Below are positions 15,686 to 23,420 of a DNA stretch of 64,000 bases, piece by piece. A program made the translations under genes and the position numbers. This DNA comes from an uncultured Eubacteriales bacterium (GTDB taxonomy: Bacteria; Bacillota; Clostridia; Oscillospirales; Oscillospiraceae), in NCBI GenBank assembly GCA_900316205.1, contig ONBX01000036.1, forward strand, positions 1-64,000, written 5' to 3'. The notes under the pieces are model-generated. The model ran no database searches. It saw only the letters and a list, made by a program, of their open reading frames with translations, and was not told the DNA's origin. Positions within the stretch are counted from its first letter, which is position 1. Each line of letters starts with the position of its first letter.

Positions 15686-17089
15686 ATGCCGGAGCGTCTT
15701 GGGAAAAAGCGGATCTTTGCCTGGTCTCTGCTGCCCGCGGTGCTGAGCCTTGCCTGGCCCACCATGCTGGAGCAGCTGCTGCAGACGGCGGTGCAGTACA
15801 TCGACACGGCCATGGTGGGCTCTCTGGGCACCCAGGCCACCGCCGCCGTGGGCTCCACCGCCACGGTAGGCTGGCTGGTGGGCAGCAGCACCGCCGCCTT
15901 CGGCGTGGGCTTTCTGGCCTATATCTCCCAGGCCCTGGGCGCCGGGGACGAGGACCGGGCCAAAAAGGCTGCGGGCCAGTCGGTGCTGGCGGTGCTGGTG
16001 GTGGGGCTTTTCTTCACCGCGGTGACCCTCTCCCTCAGCCCCCTGGTGCCGGTGTGGATGCAGGTGGACCCGGCCATCCGCTCCCTGGCCTCCCGCTACT
16101 TTTTCATTCTCTATCTGCCCATGCTGCCCCGCACCGCCTCGGTGATCTTCGGCACGGTGCTGCGGGCCGCCGGGGACACCCGGACCCCCATGCGGGTGGG
16201 TCTTGCGGTGAACGCGCTGAACGTGATCCTGAATTTCCTGCTCATCTATCCCAGCCGGACCCTCTCCCTCTTCGGTCTCCGCCTTCCCATGTGGGGCGCG
16301 GGCTGGGGTGTGGTGGGCGCGGCGGCGGCCAGCGCCATCGCCTTTGCTTTTGGCGGCATCGCCATCACCCTGGCACTGTACCGCCACCGGCGCATCTCGC
16401 CGAGAGGCCAGTCTCTTTGCCCCGACAGAAAGGTGCTTGCCCCCTGCCTGCGGGTGGCCTTCCCCAACATGCTCCAGCGCTTCGGCACCTCCCTGGGCTA
16501 TGTGGCCTTCGCCGCCATGATCAACGCCCTAGGAGAGATCTCCACCGCCGCCCACACCGTGGCCAACACCGTGGAGTCCGCCTTCTACATTCCGGGCTAC
16601 GGCATGCAGGCGGCCGCCGCCACCCTGACGGGCAACTGTCTTGGCGCCGGAGACGAAAAAAAGCGCCGGGGCCTCGCCCGGCTCATCATCCTGCTGGAGG
16701 TGGGGCTGATGCTCCTCTCCGGCTCGCTGCTCTTTGCCTTTGCCCCGGCCATGGCCGGGATCTTCTCCAAGGACCCGGCGGTCATCGCCCTGGGCAGCAC
16801 GGTGCTCAGGATGGTGGCCTGCTCCGAGCCCTTCTACGGCGTTTCCATCGTCATCGAGGGTATGCTCCAGGGCGCTGGCAAGACCAAAGTCCCCTTCGTA
16901 GTGAATATCCTTGGCATGTGGGGCGTGCGGATCCTGGGCACCTGGATCTGCACCACACAGCTGGGCATGGGCCTGGTCTCCGCCTGGGGCTGCATGATCG
17001 GCCACAATCTGCTGCTCTTCGCGCTGTTTCTGGTCTATTACCTGCGGGGCAGGTGGAACCCGCTGCGGGAAGGGAAAAGTGAAGGGTGA
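15686..17089 (+). CDS. MATE-family multidrug/organic cation efflux transporter
   Basis: 467 residues with twelve hydrophobic segments arranged as two homologous halves. The first helix has 'LSLAWPTMLEQLLQTAVQYIDTAMVGSLG', seen in positions 12-40 in the usual MATE form, and residues around 250-280 begin the second half ('VAFPNMLQRFGTSLGYVAF'). Such proteins exchange Na+ or H+ for drugs or metabolites. ATG 15,686 follows AAAGGAG by nine bases. Typical length and no visible defects. Confidence 0.9.
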   Translation: MPERLGKKRIFAWSLLPAVLSLAWPTMLEQLLQTAVQYIDTAMVGSLGTQATAAVGSTATVGWLVGSSTAAFGVGFLAYISQALGAGDEDRAKKAAGQSVLAVLVVGLFFTAVTLSLSPLVPVWMQVDPAIRSLASRYFFILYLPMLPRTASVIFGTVLRAAGDTRTPMRVGLAVNALNVILNFLLIYPSRTLSLFGLRLPMWGAGWGVVGAAAASAIAFAFGGIAITLALYRHRRISPRGQSLCPDRKVLAPCLRVAFPNMLQRFGTSLGYVAFAAMINALGEISTAAHTVANTVESAFYIPGYGMQAAAATLTGNCLGAGDEKKRRGLARLIILLEVGLMLLSGSLLFAFAPAMAGIFSKDPAVIALGSTVLRMVACSEPFYGVSIVIEGMLQGAGKTKVPFVVNILGMWGVRILGTWICTTQLGMGLVSAWGCMIGHNLLLFALFLVYYLRGRWNPLREGKSEG

Positions 17090-17094
17090 AGTGT

Positions 17095-17415
17095 GAAGAG
17101 TGAAAAGAACCGGTGTCCGCTCCGCGGGCGGATTAAATTGCATGCAAAAGCCTTCCCCGCGCACGGGGAAGGTGGCATCCGCCGTCTCCCGCCCTAAAGG
17201 ACTAGCTTCGCGTCGCAAGGCGGATGACGGATGAGGTCCTTTTTGTAGAGGGTACGAAGAAAGCCTCGCTGCGCTCGGGGACCTCATCCACCGCATACCC
17301 GCAGGGCACGCAGAGCGGTCCCCCTTCCCCCTGCGGGGGGAAGGCAAAGCTTCGCACGGGCGTGATGCGCCCCAACAGGCTCTTCCCTCCCCTGTTTTCC
17401 TGCAAATCCAGGCAG
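17095..17415. repeat. Intergenic palindromic repeat region
   Basis: About 320 bp without a gene. It begins with a purine-rich GTGAAGAGTGAAAAG arm and TCCGCTCCGCGGGCGG hairpin, continues with CCTTCCCCgcgcaCGGGGAAGG, and repeats fragments around 'GCGGATGACGGATGAGGTC' and a second CCCCCTGCGGGGGGAAGG palindrome. It belongs to the dispersed repeat families of this genome. Confidence 0.75.
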
Positions 17416-17430
17416 TCTACCAACGGTGGA

Positions 17431-17459
17431 TTGCCTTTTTTCACGCCCGGGCCTACAAT
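17431..17459 (+). promoter_or_regulatory. Promoter of the membrane XRE regulator
   Basis: TTGCCT (17,431-17,436), 17-bp spacer, TACAAT (17,454-17,459), 32 bases upstream of ATG 17,492. Confidence 0.7.
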
Positions 17460-17491
17460 ATGCCCGAGGAATCGGAAGGGAGCGCGGGCAC

Positions 17492-18130
17492 ATGGATCAG
17501 CAGCAGATCGGAAGCTTCATCCGCCAATGCCGGGAGTCCGGCGGGCTCACCCAGCAGCAGCTGGCGGATAAACTGGGCGTCACGAACAAGGCCGTTTCCA
17601 AATGGGAAAGGGGCAGAAGCATGCCGGACGTGGCGCTGTTCGAGCCGCTTTGCCGGGAGCTGGGGATCAGCCTCTCCGAGCTGCTGGCAGGACGGCGGAT
17701 CCGGGAAGAAGATCGCCCCGCCGTGGCCGAGCGGCTGCTGGCAGAGTCCATCAGCAGCAAAAAGCTCATCGGGCTGCAGGCCTTCCTGATGCTCAACAGC
17801 GTGATCGGCGTGCTGCTGGCCCTGAGTCCCCTGCTGCTGCCTTTAGAGGCACCCTTCTCCTGGATCTTCAGCGCGGCGGGGCTTCTGGAATGCGGCGCGG
17901 TGATCTACTTCGATCTGGCTCTCCCCGGGAAAGAGACCCGGCGCAATTCCTATCTTGCAAGCGTCGTTCACGCGACGGCTCTCTTTGCGGCCATTGCCGT
18001 GCTCAACTACCCCGCCGGCGTCCGGGCCGGGATCCCGCTTTCCACCATGCTCCTGATCTATCTGGTCCCCTACCTGCTCTCCCTGCTCCTGGGCTATTTT
18101 CTGCTGCGGGCAAGGAGAGGCGGGAAATAA
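17492..18130 (+). CDS. XRE-family regulator with C-terminal membrane domain
   Basis: 212 residues. HTH_3 at about 5-62 ('LTQQQLADKLGVTNKAVSKW' contains the recognition helix), followed by about four hydrophobic helices from residue 95 to 205. HTH plus membrane segments suggests a membrane-tethered regulator that senses envelope or transporter state. It is 400 bp downstream of the MATE gene with its own promoter. The regulated gene is not evident. Confidence 0.8.
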   Translation: MDQQQIGSFIRQCRESGGLTQQQLADKLGVTNKAVSKWERGRSMPDVALFEPLCRELGISLSELLAGRRIREEDRPAVAERLLAESISSKKLIGLQAFLMLNSVIGVLLALSPLLLPLEAPFSWIFSAAGLLECGAVIYFDLALPGKETRRNSYLASVVHATALFAAIAVLNYPAGVRAGIPLSTMLLIYLVPYLLSLLLGYFLLRARRGGK

Positions 18131-18139
18131 AGGGACGGC

Positions 18140-18600
18140 AGGTTGTATTGCAGCATACTCGGATGAGGTGGAAAGCCTTTTTTATCGTACATCTGGATCA
18201 TGGCAGCAAGATAAGGGACCTCATCCGGCGCTTCGCGCCACCTTCCCCGTGCGCGGGAAAGGCTTGACGGGCTGTCGAGGACGCCGTCCCCTGCGCATGG
18301 CAGAGCGCCCCGGTCACGCCGTAGGGGCTGCCGCCCTCGGCAGCCCGGCGGTAAACAGGGCTATAAACAGGAATCGTGCGGCGAATTCGTACAAGGCCAC
18401 GAATTTGCCGCACGATTTTGTGCTTCCCCCAGCGGGGGAAGCCCCCTCCAGTGCTCACACTGGAGGGTGATGAGGGAGAAGCCTCGCCGATCGCCGGGGA
18501 TCCACTCTTTTCCCTCACCTCTCAGCTGCGCTGACATCCTCCCCCGCTGGGGGAGGAACAGCGGAAAGCTGGGGGAAGGCTTTTTGGCGGGACGTCGAGG
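18140..18600. repeat. Intergenic palindromic repeat region
   Basis: About 500 bp with no gene. It contains CTTCCCCCAGCGGGGGAAG (18,422), CTCCAGTGctcaCACTGGAG, 'TCAGCTGCGCTGA' and a second CCCCGCTGGGGGAGG palindrome. The same modules recur at 25,260-25,780, so this is a related composite repeat. Confidence 0.75.
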
Positions 18601-18621
18601 ACGCCGTCCCCTACATATCCA

Positions 18622-18650
18622 GAAAAATCGCTCTCCTTTCGGAGAGCGAT
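18622..18650 (-). terminator. Terminator of the crotonase operon
   Basis: ATCGCTCTCC-tttc-GGAGAGCGAT with AAAAA on its left, i.e. a U-run for minus-strand transcripts, eight bases beyond the crotonase stop. Confidence 0.88.
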
Positions 18651-18657
18651 CCTTCTT

Positions 18658-19455
18658 TCATTTCCCGTAAAACTCGCACTTGGGGACGCCGTTGTTTTCC
18701 ACCACGGAGCGCAGGCCGTTTTTACAGTCCTCGGTGGCAAAGACGATCTCCGCCGCCCGCAGCTCAAAGGCTCTGGCCTCCTCGATGCCGTTCTGGGTGG
18801 CCTTTCGCACACAATCCTTATAATACTTCACGGCGATTGGCGCGGCCCGGGACATCTTTTTGGCGATGGCGAAGGCCGTCTCCTCCAAAGCGTCGTCCGA
18901 GACGCACTTGCTGGCCAGGCCCAGCTCCACACACTGGCGGCCGGTGAAGTCCTCGTTGAGGAACATGTAGTCCAGCACCTTGTTGCGGCCGATCCACATA
19001 GGCAGGCGCAGGGAGCTCATGCCCCAGGAGCCCACGGTGCCGTAATAGATATCCCCGTCATGCATACGGAAGCCCTCCCCCACGATGCGGATGTCAAAGG
19101 CGTTGAACATGGCAGTGGAGCCGCCGATGCAGCGGCCCTTTGCGGCCACCAGGGTGGGCTTGTCACAGCCGTCGATACATTCCACCAGGCGGTTTCCCAG
19201 GACGGAGTAGCTCTCCGTGATCTCCTGGGATGCGCCCAGATCTCTTTTGATATCGCCGCTGTCGGCGCCGTAGGAGAAATCCGATCCCTCCGCCCGGAGC
19301 ATGATGCAGCGGACCTCCCCATCGGCCCCAAGCAGGCGGAAGGCTTCGATGAGCTCGGCGATCATCCGCTTGCTGACGGAATTGTAGGGCGGATAGTCCA
19401 GGGTGATGACGCCCACCCGCTCCTTTTTTTCGATTCGTATCGTCTGAAATTCCAT
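18658..19455 (-). CDS. Enoyl-CoA hydratase/isomerase-family (crotonase) protein
   Basis: 265 residues of crotonase fold, with the oxyanion-hole segments 'SYGADSGDIKRD' and 'AKGRCIGGSTAMFNAFDIRI'. Where mitochondrial hydratase has its two catalytic glutamates, this protein appears to have Asp (in 'MHDGDIYYGT' and 'KVLDYMFLNE'), so the reaction may not be simple hydration. ATG 19,455 has GAAAGGAGAAGCT upstream. It is the last gene of an operon with an SSS symporter (14-bp gap) and an amidohydrolase-fold protein, suggesting catabolism of an imported carboxylate as its CoA ester. No CoA ligase is in the window. Confidence 0.8.
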   Translation of the reverse strand: MEFQTIRIEKKERVGVITLDYPPYNSVSKRMIAELIEAFRLLGADGEVRCIMLRAEGSDFSYGADSGDIKRDLGASQEITESYSVLGNRLVECIDGCDKPTLVAAKGRCIGGSTAMFNAFDIRIVGEGFRMHDGDIYYGTVGSWGMSSLRLPMWIGRNKVLDYMFLNEDFTGRQCVELGLASKCVSDDALEETAFAIAKKMSRAAPIAVKYYKDCVRKATQNGIEEARAFELRAAEIVFATEDCKNGLRSVVENNGVPKCEFYGK

Positions 19456-19468
19456 AGCTTCTCCTTTC

Positions 19469-20902
19469 TCAAAGGGACCTGTCGTCAACGGTTTCCGCCG
19501 CGCCTGTGCCCAGCACCTCCGCCACCCGGGCGGTGTTCTCCGAGGGCGCGTGCCTGGTGCAGAGGCTCACGGCGACGTAAGCCGCGATGGCCGGCAGCAC
19601 GGGAAAGATGCTGGAGAAGGGCACCTGGATCACCTTGAAGATGCAGAGGAAAGCGGTGGCCATGCCCACCGCAGCGGCAGCCGCCGCGCCCTTGGTGGTG
19701 CCCCGCTTCCACAACAGGCCGCCGATCAGCGGCACCAGAGTGCCGGAGAGCATGATGGTATAGCCCGTGGAGAGCAGGTCGATGACGTTTTCAAAGGCCG
19801 CCGCGCAGAGCACTGCCGCGGCGGAGACCACCACATTCACCACCAGGTTCAGCCTCTTCTGCTGGACCTCGGTGGCGTTTTTGTTGATAAAGCCGCAGTA
19901 GAGGTCGTGGACCACCAGGGCATCGGTGGCCACCAGGGCGCCGCTGGCGGTGGACATGATGGCGGCGATGATGGCGCAGAGCATCAGCGCGCAGACCAGG
20001 GGAGAGACCTTATTGAGCAGCAGCACGATGAAGGCGCTGCCGCCGGCCTCGGGAAACTCCGCCCCGGCCCACATGCCCACATACACCATGAGCATGCCGA
20101 AGAGGATCAGGGGGATACTGCTGATGAAGTGGCCCCAGAAGGCGATCTTCTCGGTCCGGGCGGAGGACACCCGCTGCACCGAGGTCTGGTCCACCAGGAC
20201 GGAAAGCAGCATGGGCCCCACAAACATGACCCAGAGATCCGGCGTGAGGTTGAAGAGGCTGAACATCTCCGGGGCATAATAGGAGCGGATGGTCTCGAAG
20301 CCGCCCCGGAAGATCATGCTGGCAAAGACCAGCAGCGCGCCGACGATGATGACGATCACCTGGAAGACCGAGGTGGCGTAGGAGCCCCAGAGCCCGGCGA
20401 ACATGGTGTACACCAGCATCACCGCCGCAGTGATCACAAGGCCCAGGATCGGGTCCATGCCGAAGGCCCGGAAGATGGCCTTGGAGGCCACCAGCTGTGC
20501 GCCCATGGCGGCTGCACAGGCGAAGGGCCCGATGCCGCTGTAGAGCAGCACGATGAAGTTGCCGGAATACCTTCTTTTGAAATAATCAGAGAGGGACACC
20601 AGTTTGTTGCGGTAGACAAAGCGGCTCATGACCAGGGCGTAGACCACCCCCGCCAGGCCGCAGGCGATGGCGTACCAGGCGCCGGCCACGCCCAGGCGGA
20701 CGGCATACTGGGTGGTGCCGATGACAACGCCCGAGCCGATGCTGGCGCCCACGGCGGAGCCGATGATGAACCAGATCCCGGACTGGCCGGAGGCGGTGAG
20801 GAAGTCCCGGGTGGTGCTGGCGTGGGCCCGGCCGCGCAGGCCGATGATGATATTGACCGCCATAAAGATCACAAAGGAAATGATGATCCATGTAAGATTC
20901 AT
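19469..20902 (-). CDS. Sodium:solute symporter (SSS family)
   Basis: 477 residues with about 13 hydrophobic segments and the SSS start 'DFLTASGQSGIWFIIGSAVG' after the first helix. SSS proteins import sugars, proline, pantothenate or organic acids with Na+; the specificity is not visible, but its operon partners point to an organic acid or acyl compound. It lies between the amidohydrolase-like gene (30-bp gap) and the crotonase gene (14-bp gap). Its start follows GAGAAAGGAGAAATC. Confidence 0.88.
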   Translation of the reverse strand: MNLTWIIISFVIFMAVNIIIGLRGRAHASTTRDFLTASGQSGIWFIIGSAVGASIGSGVVIGTTQYAVRLGVAGAWYAIACGLAGVVYALVMSRFVYRNKLVSLSDYFKRRYSGNFIVLLYSGIGPFACAAAMGAQLVASKAIFRAFGMDPILGLVITAAVMLVYTMFAGLWGSYATSVFQVIVIIVGALLVFASMIFRGGFETIRSYYAPEMFSLFNLTPDLWVMFVGPMLLSVLVDQTSVQRVSSARTEKIAFWGHFISSIPLILFGMLMVYVGMWAGAEFPEAGGSAFIVLLLNKVSPLVCALMLCAIIAAIMSTASGALVATDALVVHDLYCGFINKNATEVQQKRLNLVVNVVVSAAAVLCAAAFENVIDLLSTGYTIMLSGTLVPLIGGLLWKRGTTKGAAAAAAVGMATAFLCIFKVIQVPFSSIFPVLPAIAAYVAVSLCTRHAPSENTARVAEVLGTGAAETVDDRSL

Positions 20903-20932
20903 GTTGATTTCTCCTTTCTCATCGCGCCAGAG

Positions 20933-21877
20933 TCAGGGCATCCCGTAAAAGGCACTGGCGTTGGTATAGAGGATGCGCTCTTTTGCCTCCCCGCTGAAGG
21001 GCAGCGCTTCCACCTGGCCGATGATCTCCTCCAGGGGAAGGCTCTGGGTGCTCCAGTTGGAGGCAAAGCAGATCCGATCCTTCAAATATCGTTCCCCGTA
21101 GAAGAGATAGGGCTCGTAGCCGGAGCCCGGCATCCCGATCTTTTCGGGGGCGTGGGTCTCAAAATTCAGGTAGACGTTTTCATGCCGCAGGGCCAGGGCC
21201 AGGAAATCCAGCACCCAGGGCCAGCCGCTGACGGCGGCCATGATCCGCAGCTCCGGAAAATCCCTGGCCACCTGGTCGATATAGCGGGGATGCCCGATGT
21301 CATAGGGCACCTCCTTGGAGAGGTTCAGACTGGAATAAAGATGCACCGGGATCCCCAGGTCACAGGCCTTGCTGTAGAGGGGATAGTTGCGCTTGTCGTC
21401 CGCCGGGAGACGGGTGCGAAAGGCCGTGAGATACAGGGCATGGAGCCTGTAGTCCTTCACGCAGCGCTCCAGCTCCTCCACGGCGGCCTGTCCACGGTTG
21501 GGGTCCACAAAAATGAAGCCCTTGAGTTTTTCCGGGAAGGCTGCCACCAGCTCCGCGGTCTTCCGGTTGTCGTGACCCGGGTCGTTGGTGATGCCCCATG
21601 CCACACCGATCTCGTCCAAATGTCGCACGAATTGGGCGGGGGACAGCAAATGTCGCTCGGCGCCCTCCAGCACGGCGCGGCGGAAGCCGTCCAGCCCTTC
21701 CCGGGCATAGATTTCGTCCAGCTCCCGGATGCGCAACCCTGCCTGAGCAGCAAGGCCTGGCCCATAGCTATGCTTGTACCCGCGGTAATGCGGGTCCAGA
21801 CACATGGAGCAGAGCAGTTCCGCCAGGGCTTCCGCGTCCATGGGCATATCCAGACACAGATCGATGACTTTTCTCAT
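20933..21877 (-). CDS. Amidohydrolase_2-fold protein lacking the usual metal ligands
   Basis: 314 residues with the TIM-barrel pattern of amidohydrolase family 2 (e.g. 'GFIFVDPNRGQAAVEELER', 'YPLYSKACDLGIPVHLYSSL', 'NWSTQSLPLEEIIG'). The family's N-terminal H-x-H is absent: the first strand reads VIDLCLDMP. The later His-Gly and Asp positions read VSG and SNW. Only the His in 'IPVHLY' remains, so a conventional metal-dependent hydrolase or decarboxylase is unlikely; it may use other chemistry or bind a ligand. First gene of the three-gene operon; ATG 21,877 has AAAGGAAGGAG upstream. Confidence 0.75.
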   Translation of the reverse strand: MRKVIDLCLDMPMDAEALAELLCSMCLDPHYRGYKHSYGPGLAAQAGLRIRELDEIYAREGLDGFRRAVLEGAERHLLSPAQFVRHLDEIGVAWGITNDPGHDNRKTAELVAAFPEKLKGFIFVDPNRGQAAVEELERCVKDYRLHALYLTAFRTRLPADDKRNYPLYSKACDLGIPVHLYSSLNLSKEVPYDIGHPRYIDQVARDFPELRIMAAVSGWPWVLDFLALALRHENVYLNFETHAPEKIGMPGSGYEPYLFYGERYLKDRICFASNWSTQSLPLEEIIGQVEALPFSGEAKERILYTNASAFYGMP

Positions 21878-21917
21878 GGAGCTCCTTCCTTTCTCTTGTT
21901 TTGTCGCCTCGCTCGCT

Positions 21918-21984
21918 TTAGCGTGGTAGCGCGGTAGCGCGCTAACGACAGCGTCATTGTAGCACAGGCCAACCGGCGCTGCAA
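21918..21984 (-). promoter_or_regulatory. Promoter plus repeated operator for the amidohydrolase-symporter-crotonase operon
   Basis: Minus-strand TTGCAG (21,984-21,979), 17-bp spacer, TACAAT (21,961-21,956). Just downstream of the -10, at 21,918-21,945, is TTAGCG(TGG)TAGCGCGGTAGCGCGCTAA: an outer inverted repeat TTAGCG/CGCTAA with TAGCG recurring every 8-9 bp. The position suits a repressor operator. No regulator gene is adjacent. Confidence 0.65.
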
Positions 21985-22084
21985 TTGTCGAAGCCGATAG
22001 ACTTTTCTCTGCCGCGCGCTTCCCTTTTATCCAATTCGGCCAATTTCGGGGCGAAGGGCCCCTCTGCCCCGCCCCGAAGGCGCC

Positions 22085-22148
22085 AAAAAAGCCCGCGGCA
22101 AACCTCCCGCGGGCATAAAAAACGCTCTCCAAACGGAGAGCGTTTTTT
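22085..22148 (-). terminator. Tandem terminators after rplL
   Basis: A first hairpin ACGCTCTCC-aaac-GGAGAGCGT flanked by six A and six T (22,117-22,148) works in both directions. A second GCCCGCGG/CCGCGGGC hairpin with AAAAAA to its left (22,085-22,114) backs it up for minus-strand transcripts. Confidence 0.9.
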
Positions 22149-22165
22149 GTTCGATTGAAGCTCGA

Positions 22166-22534
22166 TTACTTGAGCTCGACGGTAGCGCCGACGGCCTCCA
22201 GCTTGGCCTTGAGCTCTTCGGCGTCTTCCTTGGAGATGCCTTCCTTGATCTTGGCAGGGACTTCCTCGACCAGCTTCTTGGCCTCGGCCAGGCCCAGACC
22301 GGTGATGCCGCGGACTTCCTTGATGACCTTGATCTTCTCAGCGCCGAAGCTGGTCATGACAACGTCAAACTCAGTCTTCTCTTCGACGACGGGGCCGGCA
22401 GCGACAGCGGGACCGGCAGCAACAGCAGCGGCGGAGACACCGAAGGTGTCCTCCAGGGCGTGAACGAGCTCAGACAGCTCCAGAACGGTGAGGCCCTTGA
22501 TCTCTTCGATCATGGCAGCGATTTTCTCAGACAT
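22166..22534 (-). CDS. rplL: 50S ribosomal protein L7/L12
   Basis: 122 residues with the usual N-terminal dimerisation helices ([20 protein letters not shown]), an Ala/Pro hinge ([14 protein letters not shown]) and the conserved C-terminal factor-binding domain ('[20 protein letters not shown]'). It forms the ribosomal stalk with L10 and recruits elongation factors. It follows rplJ by 36 bp. Strong terminators follow directly, so rpoB is not downstream here. Confidence 0.97.
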   Translation of the reverse strand: MSEKIAAMIEEIKGLTVLELSELVHALEDTFGVSAAAVAAGPAVAAGPVVEEKTEFDVVMTSFGAEKIKVIKEVRGITGLGLAEAKKLVEEVPAKIKEGISKEDAEELKAKLEAVGATVELK

Positions 22535-22570
22535 TATTTTTTCCTCCTGATTAGATTTTGTGATGCCGAA

Positions 22571-23098
22571 TTATTCGGCGGCTTCGGCGGGCTCCAGAGA
22601 GCCGCCCTTCTGCTCCAGGATCTGGCCGAGGCAAACGGCGAGACCGGTGATAGGAGCGATCATGGTTCCGAGGACCTTGGAGTACAGAGCGCTCTTGCTG
22701 GGCAGCTCTGAAATCTCGGCGATCTCCGCCTCGCTCAGAATCTTGCCGTCCATGAAGGCGGCCTTGATGTTGAAGCGGTCACCCAGCTTCTTGCTGTAGT
22801 CAGCCAGGATACGGAACGGAGCGATGGGATCCTTCTCGGCGGTGGCCAGAGAGGTGGTGCCGTTGAGAACGTGGTCAAGCTCGTTCATCCCCAGCTGATC
22901 CAGAGCCTTTCTGGTCAGGGTGTTCTTGACGACCGTGTAATTCACTTCGTCCTTGCGCAGCTCGGTACGCAGGGCGGTATCCTCGGCGACGGTGATTCCC
23001 TTATAGTCGACCAGGACGCCGGCCTCGGCGTTCTTGATACGCTCGGCCAGTGCTTCCACGATAGCCTGCTTTTCGCTCAGAACTTTTGCGTTGGGCAT
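22571..23098 (-). CDS. rplJ: 50S ribosomal protein L10
   Basis: 175 residues: 'EKQAIVEALAERIKNAEAGVLVDY' starts the RNA-binding domain, and an alanine-rich C-terminal helix binds L12 dimers. ATG 23,098 is chosen over GTG 23,110, which overlaps the ribosome site GGAGGTG. An L10 leader precedes it, so the L10-L12 complex should repress its own synthesis. rplK-rplA and rpoBC are not adjacent, unlike in many bacteria. Confidence 0.97.
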   Translation of the reverse strand: MPNAKVLSEKQAIVEALAERIKNAEAGVLVDYKGITVAEDTALRTELRKDEVNYTVVKNTLTRKALDQLGMNELDHVLNGTTSLATAEKDPIAPFRILADYSKKLGDRFNIKAAFMDGKILSEAEIAEISELPSKSALYSKVLGTMIAPITGLAVCLGQILEQKGGSLEPAEAAE

Positions 23099-23114
23099 GT
23101 GTGTTTTCACCTCC

Positions 23115-23250
23115 GGTTGCGATAGATCACGCTCATAAAGAAAACCCCTGCATCAGAAGACGCAGAGGCACAAAAACAATCAAAACTTGTTGATGTCCTC
23201 GGCAGGATTTACGGGCGGACCCACCTGCTGTCTTCGGAGCGCCCCAATAA
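23115..23250 (-). ncRNA. Ribosomal protein L10 leader RNA
   Basis: On the minus strand the untranslated leader contains CCGAAGACAGCAGGTGG, later CCTGCCGAGG, and a GCCTCTGC / GCAGGGG hairpin followed by TTTTCTTT before the rplJ ribosome site. This is the known L10-leader arrangement: a kink-turn stem that binds L10(L12)4 and a downstream terminator-like stem. Confidence 0.85.
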
Positions 23251-23278
23251 TATAAGCGAAAGGCGCCCCAATGTCAAG
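23249..23278 (-). promoter_or_regulatory. Promoter of rplJL
   Basis: Minus strand TTGACA (23,278-23,273) and TATATT/TTATAT around 23,255-23,249 with a 17-18 bp spacer, immediately before the L10 leader. Confidence 0.8.
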
Positions 23279-23327
23279 CTCTTTTTTCAGAAAACCCGGA
23301 TTTTTTCTAAAGAATTCTGAACTTGAC

Positions 23328-23356
23328 TTGTCTTTCCCGCTCCCGGGTGCTACAAT
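23328..23356 (+). promoter_or_regulatory. Promoter of the lipoprotein gene
   Basis: TTGTCT (23,328-23,333), 17-bp spacer, TACAAT (23,351-23,356); 65 bases before ATG 23,421. Confidence 0.65.
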
Positions 23357-23420
23357 CCTCCCGGTCCCCGGAAAGGGGGCCGCGGCCTCCGCCCGGGGCG
23401 GAGGCAGAAAGGATAGGAAA

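Noticed and set aside
19550-21937. Plus-strand open frame of 795 codons across the symporter and amidohydrolase genes
   Set aside because: His/Gly/Gln-rich shadow without a fold; two real genes lie on the other strand.
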